Positions 58,767 through 64,000 of a stretch of 64,000 nt of DNA are shown here, piece after piece (position 1 is the first letter of the stretch; each line of letters opens with the position of its first letter). The position numbers were made by a program, and so were the translations under genes. The notes below the pieces were generated by a model. The model was not told where the DNA came from. It did not search any database and saw only the letters and a program-made list of their open reading frames with translations. The DNA is from Nocardioides sp. zg-1230 (lineage in GTDB: Bacteria; Actinomycetota; Actinomycetes; Propionibacteriales; Nocardioidaceae). The DNA is taken from NCBI RefSeq assembly GCF_013155335.1, contig NZ_JABJQZ010000008.1:248001-312000 (forward strand), written 5' to 3'.

Positions 58767-59822
58767 ATGCCTCACCCCCTCACCACCCCGATCATGAACA
58801 TGACCGAGGTCTCCGGGAGCGAGACCAATCCCTGTGAAGACGACGCGAGCCTGTGCAACCTGACGTACGACCAGACCGGCGACGCCACGCTGTCGACGGC
58901 CGTGGACTGGGTCGTCGGCAAGCCGTCGGCGCTGCTGGGACTGATCCTCATCGGGCTCCTCGTCCGGTGGGTGCTCCACCGCCTGATCGACCGCGTCGTC
59001 CGCAAGGCCGAGCACGGGGTGCTGCCCGACCGCCTCAGCCGTGCCGTCTCGGGCGGCCGCATGGGGGCTGCCCTCAACCTGCGTGAGGACCCGGGCTACA
59101 CCCGACGTGTCCAGCGCGCGGCCACGATGGGCTCCCTGCTCAAGAGCATCGTCACCGGCGTCGTCCTGACCGTCGTCACGTTGATGTTCATCGCCGAGCT
59201 CGGCTACGACATCGGCCCCCTCATCGCGAGCGCCGGCATCATCGGCGTGGCGATCGGCTTCGGCTCGCAGGCCTTGGTCAAGGACTTCCTGTCCGGCATC
59301 TTCATGATCTTCGAGGACCAGTACGGCGTCGGCGACGTCGTCGACCTCGGCGAGGCCTCCGGCACCGTCGAGGCCGTGAGCCTGCGCGTGACGCGGCTGC
59401 GCGACGTCAACGGCACGGTCTGGTACGTCCGCAACGGCGAGATCCTCCGCGTCGGCAACATGAGCCAGAACTGGGCGCGCACCGTGATCGACGTCACGGT
59501 CGGCTACACCGAGGACCTGGTCAAGGTCCGCAGCGTGCTGGAGGAGGTCGCCCACGACCTGTGGGAGGACGAGGACTTCAAGGGCCTGGTCATCGAGGAG
59601 CCGGAGGTCTGGGGCGTGGAGTCGATGGGGGTCGACGGCGTCGTGGTCCGGGTGACGTTGAAGACCGCGCCGATGGAGCAGTGGGGCATCGCCCGGGCGA
59701 TGCGCGAGCGGGTGAAGGCGCGCTTCGAGCACGAGGGCATCAACCTCGCGGTGGCCCAGCGCGTGCAGTGGCAGGAGAGTGCGCCGTCGGCCGCGAACGC
59801 CGAGCCGGCGGAGGAGGCGTAG
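58767..59822 (+). CDS. MscS-family mechanosensitive channel
   Basis: Small-conductance channel that opens on membrane tension to release solutes. The 351-residue product has an outer N-terminal segment, helices near residues 50-70 and 125-148, and the pore helix GIIGVAIGFGSQALVKDFLSGIFMIFEDQ near 155-183. The beta domain GDVVDLGEASGTVEAVSLRVTRLRD near 190 and a C-terminal alpha/beta domain follow. Pore Gly/Ala spacing is normal for MscS. ATG at 58767 has CATACT (58754-58759) 7 nt upstream. It is divergent from the secreted-protein gene with only 31 nt between start codons. Confidence 0.92.
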   Translation: MPHPLTTPIMNMTEVSGSETNPCEDDASLCNLTYDQTGDATLSTAVDWVVGKPSALLGLILIGLLVRWVLHRLIDRVVRKAEHGVLPDRLSRAVSGGRMGAALNLREDPGYTRRVQRAATMGSLLKSIVTGVVLTVVTLMFIAELGYDIGPLIASAGIIGVAIGFGSQALVKDFLSGIFMIFEDQYGVGDVVDLGEASGTVEAVSLRVTRLRDVNGTVWYVRNGEILRVGNMSQNWARTVIDVTVGYTEDLVKVRSVLEEVAHDLWEDEDFKGLVIEEPEVWGVESMGVDGVVVRVTLKTAPMEQWGIARAMRERVKARFEHEGINLAVAQRVQWQESAPSAANAEPAEEA

Positions 59823-59865
59823 CCCCGGTGCGCGTCGCGCTGGGGCGAGCCGGGAGGATGGTGGC

Positions 59866-60243
59866 GTGACGACCACGTTCTACGACGAGATCGGCGGCGA
59901 GGAGACGATCCGCACGATCGTGCACCGCTTCTACGCCGGCGTGGCGCAGGACGAGGTGTTGCGGCCGATGTACCCCGAGGCCGACCTCGGTCCCGCGGAG
60001 GAGCGGTTCACGCTGTTCCTCATGCAGTACTGGGGCGGCCCGACGACGTACGGCGACACGCGGGGGCACCCGCGGCTGCGGATGCGCCACGCCCCGTTCC
60101 GCGTGACGCCCGACGCGGCGCAGCGGTGGCTCGTGCACTTCCGGGCCGGGCTCGACGAGGCCGGCCTCACCGAGGAGCAGGACGCCAGGTTCTGGGACTA
60201 CGTGACGCACGCGGCCCAGTTCATGGTCAACTCGATGGAGTGA
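59866..60243 (+). CDS. glbO: Truncated haemoglobin, group II (GlbO-like)
   Basis: A 125-residue 2-on-2 globin that binds haem and handles O2 or NO. It begins TFYDEIGGEETIRTIVHRFY and has the PMYPEADLGPAEERFTLFLMQYWGGP segment near residues 40-65. The proximal His lies in LRMRHAPF near 80, and the Trp in AQRWLVHF near 92 is the group II G8 Trp. GTG at 59866 follows a GGGAGGATGGTGGC ribosome region. Its last 17 bases overlap the convergent thioesterase gene, a common actinobacterial pairing. Confidence 0.93.
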   Translation: MTTTFYDEIGGEETIRTIVHRFYAGVAQDEVLRPMYPEADLGPAEERFTLFLMQYWGGPTTYGDTRGHPRLRMRHAPFRVTPDAAQRWLVHFRAGLDEAGLTEEQDARFWDYVTHAAQFMVNSME

Positions 60244-61087
60244 CCGCGGCGACCATCCCGCGGAGCTCCTCGGGCACCGGCGCGGGTCGCCCGGTCGCGC
60301 TGTCGATGCACACGCCGACCACCTTCGCCCGGGCCAGCACCTCGTCACCGTCCCGGACGACCGACTCGAAGACGACCGACGTGCTGCCGACGTGCGAGAC
60401 CCAGGTGGAGCAGTCGTAGGGCTCGGCACGGAACAGGATCGGGCGTCGGTAGTCGACGTCGGTCTGGGCGACGACGAGGTGGAAGCCCTGGCCCAGCTCG
60501 CGGCCGCTGGCCACCATGAGCTGGATGCGCGCCTCCTGGAAGTACTCGAAGTACTTCACGTTGTTGACGTGGCCGTAGACGTCGACGTCACTGAATCGCA
60601 CGTGCACCGGGTAGCGCCCGCCCGGCACCTCGACGACCTCCGACGGGGCCGGGGGCCGCACCGGCTCGTCCGGCTCGAGCAACCGGCCGAGCGACTCGCG
60701 CTCCTCGGGGTGGAGCCGCCGCGGTCGCTCGGTGGCGAAGACGTAGGGGGTGAGCACGGTGCGCGCGCGGAGGAAGACGGTGCGCTCGCCCGACTCGTCC
60801 TCCTCGAAGACCTCGTAGGCCATCGTGAAGCTCGCGGCGCGGATCTCGGTGACCCAGCACTCGATCGAGACCGGCTCGAAGCCGAACGTCAGCGAGGCGA
60901 CGTAGGTGACCTCGTGCCGGACCACCACGACGCCCTCGGCCAGGTCCTCCGCACGGCTGTCCGGGGCGTGGGTGCGGAACATGTCCACCCGCGCCTCCTG
61001 GAGGTAGTCGACGTAGGTGACGTTGTTGACGTGGCCGAGCAGGTCGAGGTCGGCCCACCTCAGGGGGCAGCGGTAGAGATGGCGCAC
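60227..61087 (-). CDS. Acyl-CoA thioesterase with two hotdog domains
   Basis: The 286-residue product has two 4-hydroxybenzoyl-CoA-thioesterase-type hotdog units. The first starts LRWADLDLLGHVNNVTYVDYLQEAR near residue 9, the second VRFSDVDVYGHVNNVKYFEYFQEAR near 163. Both keep the Asp (D..GHVNN) used for catalysis. Tandem hotdogs form one pseudo-dimer active unit. The acyl substrate is unknown. The GTG start at 61087 has GACGAT 6 nt upstream. It is antisense to the end of the globin gene. Confidence 0.9.
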   Translation of the reverse strand: MRHLYRCPLRWADLDLLGHVNNVTYVDYLQEARVDMFRTHAPDSRAEDLAEGVVVVRHEVTYVASLTFGFEPVSIECWVTEIRAASFTMAYEVFEEDESGERTVFLRARTVLTPYVFATERPRRLHPEERESLGRLLEPDEPVRPPAPSEVVEVPGGRYPVHVRFSDVDVYGHVNNVKYFEYFQEARIQLMVASGRELGQGFHLVVAQTDVDYRRPILFRAEPYDCSTWVSHVGSTSVVFESVVRDGDEVLARAKVVGVCIDSATGRPAPVPEELRGMVAAVTPSS

Positions 61088-61129
61088 GCCCCGATCGTCG
61101 CAGATGATCGGCCGCCAGCCGGTCGAGGC

Positions 61130-61312
61130 TCAGTGGGCGAAGTGCAGGCGGCCGTAGTAGGTCGGGATGGACTCCCGGCGACCGATGCGGTCGCTGCGGG
61201 TCTCGCGGAGCGCGGGCGGAACGGCGACCAGGGCCAGGACGAGGGCGGCGAGGGCGGCGACGCCGACGAGGACCAGGAGGGCGATGGCGGCAACGGGGTC
61301 GAGGAGCTGCAT
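61130..61312 (-). CDS. 60-residue single-span membrane protein under a palindromic operator
   Basis: The product is one long hydrophobic helix (about residues 5-32: VAAIALLVLVGVAALAALVL) and a basic tail ending IPTYYGRLHFAH. No family is recognised. The gene is supported by an AAAGGAA ribosome site 6 nt before the ATG, a clear promoter, and twin palindromes at the transcription start. It is divergent from a TetR-family gene. The size and strong regulation suggest a stress-induced or regulatory membrane peptide; this is inference. Confidence 0.7.
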   Translation of the reverse strand: MQLLDPVAAIALLVLVGVAALAALVLALVAVPPALRETRSDRIGRRESIPTYYGRLHFAH

Positions 61313-61322
61313 GTCGGTTCCT

Positions 61323-61356
61323 TTCTACAGGTGTAGAACTTCTACGTATGTAGAAG
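61323..61356. promoter_or_regulatory. Twin TTCTAC-N4-GTAGAA operators
   Basis: Two perfect palindromes lie 17 bp apart: TTCTAC-AGGT-GTAGAA (61323-61338) and TTCTAC-GTAT-GTAGAA (61340-61355, with a further C/G pair at 61339/61356). They cover the predicted +1 and leader of the 60-residue membrane protein. The first contains TACA-N2-TGTA, the core of BlaI/CopY-type sites. Confidence 0.8.
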
Positions 61357-61382
61357 CGTACGCCGACGTCGCCCGATCGCAA
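61355..61382 (-). promoter_or_regulatory. Promoter of the 60-residue membrane protein
   Basis: On the minus strand TTGCGA (61382-61377), 16 nt, TACGCT (61360-61355). The second palindrome touches the -10 box, so a bound repressor would block initiation. The leader is about 35 nt and contains the ribosome site. Confidence 0.55.
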
Positions 61383-61446
61383 GTCGGGCCGGTAGTGTCC
61401 TGCGTCACCGCGCGCCCCGTCCCGGGCGGCGTACGAGGAGGAGAGC

Positions 61447-62043
61447 GTGAGCCACGCGCGCGAGGAGCTGTCACCGCGTCGCCGGCAGATCCTGGCGGCG
61501 GCGACGACCGTGCTGGCGCAGCAGGGCAACCGCGGGCTCACCCACCGTGCCGTCGACCGCGAGGCGGGGCTGCCCGAGGGGAGCTCGTCGGCCTACTTCC
61601 GCACCCGCGACGCACTGCTCCGAGCCCTGGGTGACGTCGTCGCGGACCGGCTGGCCGCCGACGTGGCCGCCCTGGGTGCGAGGCTCGCCTCGTGCCCCGG
61701 CGACCACGAGCGCGCGGTCACGGAGGTGTCCCGGCTGTTCTCGCGGTGGCTCGGCGAGCCCGACCTGCTGGCCGCCCGGCTCGAGCTGACCGTCGCCGCG
61801 ACCCGCGACCCGGCCCTCGCCGAGCGCTTCACGCAGTGGCGCGACGACCTCGTGGGCATGGTGCGCGGGGTGATGGAGGCAGCGGACGAGGACGGCGGCG
61901 CATCGGCCGAGACCCTCGTCGCGGCGCTGGACGGCGTGCTGCTCGCGTCGCTCCTCCTCCCCCGGCGACGACGTCGTACGTTCGTCAGCGACAGCGTCGA
62001 GCAGCTCCTGTCGGGGCTCGGACCCAACCCTGCGCAGACCTGA
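61447..62043 (+). CDS. TetR-family transcriptional regulator
   Basis: The 198-residue product has an N-terminal helix-turn-helix: RRRQILAAATTVLAQQGNRGLTHRAVDREAGLPEGSSSAYFRTRDALL over residues 10-57, followed by a helical ligand domain with LFSRWLGEPDLLAARLELTVAATRDP near 95. The GTG at 61447 has GAGGAGGAG about 4-6 nt upstream. It is divergent from the 60-residue membrane-protein gene, so it is the obvious candidate to bind the twin palindromes, which lie about 95 nt from its own start. The ligand is unknown. Confidence 0.9.
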   Translation: MSHAREELSPRRRQILAAATTVLAQQGNRGLTHRAVDREAGLPEGSSSAYFRTRDALLRALGDVVADRLAADVAALGARLASCPGDHERAVTEVSRLFSRWLGEPDLLAARLELTVAATRDPALAERFTQWRDDLVGMVRGVMEAADEDGGASAETLVAALDGVLLASLLLPRRRRRTFVSDSVEQLLSGLGPNPAQT

Positions 62044-62104
62044 TCCCCCACACCGCACTAGGGTGCGCAGAGACCGTGCAACCGCCAGTGAACCGGAGTT
62101 CTCC

Positions 62105-63319
62105 ATGCCCGAGGCAGTGATCGTTTCCGCAGCGCGCACCCCCATCGGACGCGCGAACAAGGGTTCGCTGAAGGACTTCCGCCCCGACGACCTGACCGTC
62201 CTGGCCGTCCGGGCCGCGCTGGACAAGATCCCCGGACTCGACCCGACCGCGATCGAGGACCTCCTCCTCGGCTGCGGCCTGCCCGGCGGGGAGTCGGGCA
62301 ACAACATGGCCCGCGTCGTCACCACCCTCCTCGGCCTCGAGGTCCCCGGCGCGACGGTCACGCGCTACTGCTCCTCGTCGGTGCAGACCACCCGGATGGC
62401 CTTCCACGCCATCAAGGCCGGCGAGGGCGACATCTTCGTCTCGGCCGGCGTCGAGACGGTCTCCCGGTTCGCCAAGGGCACCTCCGACCACCTCCCCGAC
62501 ACTCGCAACCCGCTCTTCGCCGACGCCGGCAGGCGCACCGACGAGATGGCCAAGGGCGGCCAGGACTGGCACGACCCGCGCGAGGACGGCCAGCTGCCCG
62601 ACATCTACATCGCCATGGGCCAGACCGCCGAGAACGTCGCCCGGCTGCGCGGACTGGACCGCAAGGAGCTCGACGAGTTCGCGGTCCGCTCGCAGAACCT
62701 CGCCGAGAAGGCCATCTCCGACGGCTTCTGGGAACGCGAGATCACCCCGGTCACGACGCCCGAGGGCACGATCGTGACCAAGGACGACGGCCCCCGCGCC
62801 GGAGTGACGTACGACGCCATCGCCGGCCTCGACCCGGTGTTCCGCCCCGACGGCGTCGTGACCGCCGGCAACTGCTGCGCGCTCAACGACGGCGCGGCCG
62901 CGGTGGTCGTCATGAGCGACACCAAGGCCGCCGAGCTCGGTCTCACCCCGCTCGCCCGCATCGTCTCCACCGGCGTGTCCGGCCTCTCCCCCGAGATCAT
63001 GGGCCTCGGCCCGGTCGAGGCGACGAAGAACGCGCTGAAGTACGCCGGCATGAGCATCGGCGACATCGACCTCGTCGAGATCAACGAGGCCTTCGCCGCA
63101 CAGGTCGTGCCGTCCTACCAGGACCTCGGCATCGACCTCGACCGGCTCAACGTCAACGGCGGCGCGATCGCCGTCGGCCACCCCTTCGGCATGACCGGCG
63201 CCCGGCTCCAGAACACGATGCTCAACAGCCTGGACTGGCACGACAAGACGACCGGCCTGATCACCATGTGCGTGGGCGGCGGCCAGGGCATGGCGATGAT
63301 CCTCGAACGGCTCTCCTGA
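62105..63319 (+). CDS. Acetyl-CoA C-acyltransferase (thiolase)
   Basis: Joins or cleaves acyl-CoA and acetyl-CoA in beta-oxidation or acetoacetyl-CoA formation. The 404-residue product has the nucleophilic Cys in VTRYCSSSVQTT near residue 89, NEAFAAQ near 332, GGAIAVGHPFGMTGAR near 358 (catalytic His) and the second Cys in MCVGGGQGMA near 390. It starts AVIVSAARTPIGRANKGSL as usual. A TAGGGT box at 62059-62064 with a ~40-nt leader is a likely promoter. Its position upstream of a MarR gene suggests fatty-acid metabolism. Confidence 0.95.
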   Translation: MPEAVIVSAARTPIGRANKGSLKDFRPDDLTVLAVRAALDKIPGLDPTAIEDLLLGCGLPGGESGNNMARVVTTLLGLEVPGATVTRYCSSSVQTTRMAFHAIKAGEGDIFVSAGVETVSRFAKGTSDHLPDTRNPLFADAGRRTDEMAKGGQDWHDPREDGQLPDIYIAMGQTAENVARLRGLDRKELDEFAVRSQNLAEKAISDGFWEREITPVTTPEGTIVTKDDGPRAGVTYDAIAGLDPVFRPDGVVTAGNCCALNDGAAAVVVMSDTKAAELGLTPLARIVSTGVSGLSPEIMGLGPVEATKNALKYAGMSIGDIDLVEINEAFAAQVVPSYQDLGIDLDRLNVNGGAIAVGHPFGMTGARLQNTMLNSLDWHDKTTGLITMCVGGGQGMAMILERLS

Positions 63320-63354
63320 GCCGTTCCGGGGCGTTCGCGCACTAGGCTTGCCCC

Positions 63355-63846
63355 ATGACCACGACGGGGGAGCCGCGCTGGCTCGGTGATGACGAGCAGC
63401 ACTCCTGGCGCGCCCTGATGATGGGGATCACCCTGCTGCTGGAGCGTCTCGACGACGACCTCCGGCGCGAGTTCAGCATGTCGCTGACCGAGTACGAGGT
63501 GCTCGTCCGGCTGTCCGAGCGACCTGGGCGGGCGATGCGGATGGCCCAGCTCGCCGACGCGATGGCCCACTCGCGCAGCCGGGTGACGCACACGGTCGCC
63601 CGGATGGAGGCGGTCGGCTACGTCACCCGCGGCACGACGCCCGAGGACGGGCGCGGCGTCGTGGCGACCATGACCGACACGGGTTACGACCTGCTCGTGC
63701 GGGCGGCCCCGTGCCACGTCGAGAGCGTGCGACGCAACATCGTGGACCTCGTGCCCGCGGAGGACTTCGCGGCGGTGGGACGGGTCTTCGACCGGGTGTC
63801 CGACCACCTCGTCAACCGGCACCCGGAGTCGGAGATCCGCCAGTAG
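63355..63846 (+). CDS. MarR-family transcriptional regulator
   Basis: The 163-residue product has a dimerisation N-terminus and the winged-helix SMSLTEYEVLVRLSERPGRAMRMAQLADAMAHSRSRVTHTVARME over residues 42-85, then the wing RGTTPEDGRGVVATMTDTG near 95. ATG at 63355 has TAGGCT (63343-63348) 6 nt upstream and no ribosome site, so it is probably leaderless. The target is unknown; the upstream thiolase is a candidate. No palindrome was noticed at its own start. Confidence 0.9.
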   Translation: MTTTGEPRWLGDDEQHSWRALMMGITLLLERLDDDLRREFSMSLTEYEVLVRLSERPGRAMRMAQLADAMAHSRSRVTHTVARMEAVGYVTRGTTPEDGRGVVATMTDTGYDLLVRAAPCHVESVRRNIVDLVPAEDFAAVGRVFDRVSDHLVNRHPESEIRQ

Positions 63847-63849
63847 CAC

Positions 63850-64000
63850 TCAGTCTCGGGTGAGGCGCCGGTGGGTGACCCGGTGCGGGCGGGCGGCCTC
63901 GATGCCGAGCCGCTCGATCTTGTTCTCCTCGTAGGCGGCGAAGTTGCCCTCGAACCAGAACCACTTGGCCGGGTCCTCCTCGTCGCCCTCCCACGCCAGG
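63850..64000 (-). CDS. ettA: Energy-dependent translational throttle protein EttA, C-terminal end (partial)
   Basis: Only the last 49 codons are in the window. They read LAWEGDEEDPAKWFWFEG, then NFAAYEENKIERLG and a basic RPHRVTHRRLTRD end, matching the C-terminus of the ABC-F protein EttA, which binds the ribosomal E site and gates early elongation according to ATP level. The ATP-binding cassettes lie outside the window. It is convergent with the MarR gene, with 3 nt between stops. Confidence 0.88.
   Translation of the reverse strand, partial: LAWEGDEEDPAKWFWFEGNFAAYEENKIERLGIEAARPHRVTHRRLTRD

Overview
This window is high-GC actinobacterial chromosome, most like Nocardioides or a close relative in the Nocardioidaceae. 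That assignment is inference from four things: strongly GC-biased codon use throughout, the gene order proB-obg-rpmA-rplU-rne and tig-clpP1-clpP2-clpX-valS-folC-ndk-mreBCD-mrdA-rodA, a mycothiol-type nitroreductase homologue, and a 13E12 (DUF222-HNH) gene behind an actinobacterial SOS box. No prophage, integrase, insertion sequence, CRISPR array or recognisable defence system was seen.

Layout. 1-6139 (minus): 5' end of proB, obg, rpmA, rplU and a large RNase E/G. 6577-22399: a surface-glycan locus of fourteen genes in several short operons on both strands. It holds WsaF-like and GT4 glycosyltransferases, GT2 enzymes, a DUF2304 protein, a flippase, a methyltransferase-like protein, an acyltransferase and two large multi-pass membrane proteins. 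It sits on both sides of the DUF2344 gene (9514-10233), so that gene is about 12 kb from its usual radical-SAM partner (22524-24497). 24641-30464: the rod-shape operon mreB-mreC-mreD-mrdA-rodA with overlapping genes. 30583-36507: ndk, a DUF4233 protein, folC and a GNAT protein, then divergent valS with a strong terminator. 36603-44065: a hendecad-repeat membrane protein, clpX, clpP2, clpP1, an inserted divergent marR/phosphotransferase pair, a lipoprotein and tig. 44247-44439: tRNA-Pro and tRNA-Gly. 44515-47001: a SpoIIE-type phosphatase, a Nei/Fpg glycosylase and rpiB. 47243-48907: the DUF222-HNH gene and a decayed kinase pseudogene. 49095-52361: hydrolase, LURP-one-related protein and metG. 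52470-64000: antiporter, DsbA-like nitroreductase homologue, pepN, small regulatory and membrane proteins, an MscS channel, truncated haemoglobin, thioesterase, TetR and MarR regulators, thiolase and the 3' end of ettA.

The housekeeping parts serve translation and RNA decay (obg, L27, L21, RNase E, ValRS, MetRS, EttA), proteolysis and folding (Tig, ClpP1P2X) and lateral wall growth (MreBCD, PBP2, RodA). The glycan locus probably decorates the same envelope.

The most notable regulatory structure is: (i) at least a dozen genes with a TANNNT-type -10 box 6-8 nt before the start codon and little or no Shine-Dalgarno, indicating widespread leaderless transcription; (ii) twin operators in the 24-bp gap between marR and the phosphotransferase gene; (iii) twin TTCTAC-N4-GTAGAA palindromes before a 60-residue membrane protein; (iv) a perfect SOS palindrome before the DUF222-HNH gene; (v) a 10+1+10 palindrome that ends at the start codon of a glycan GT2.
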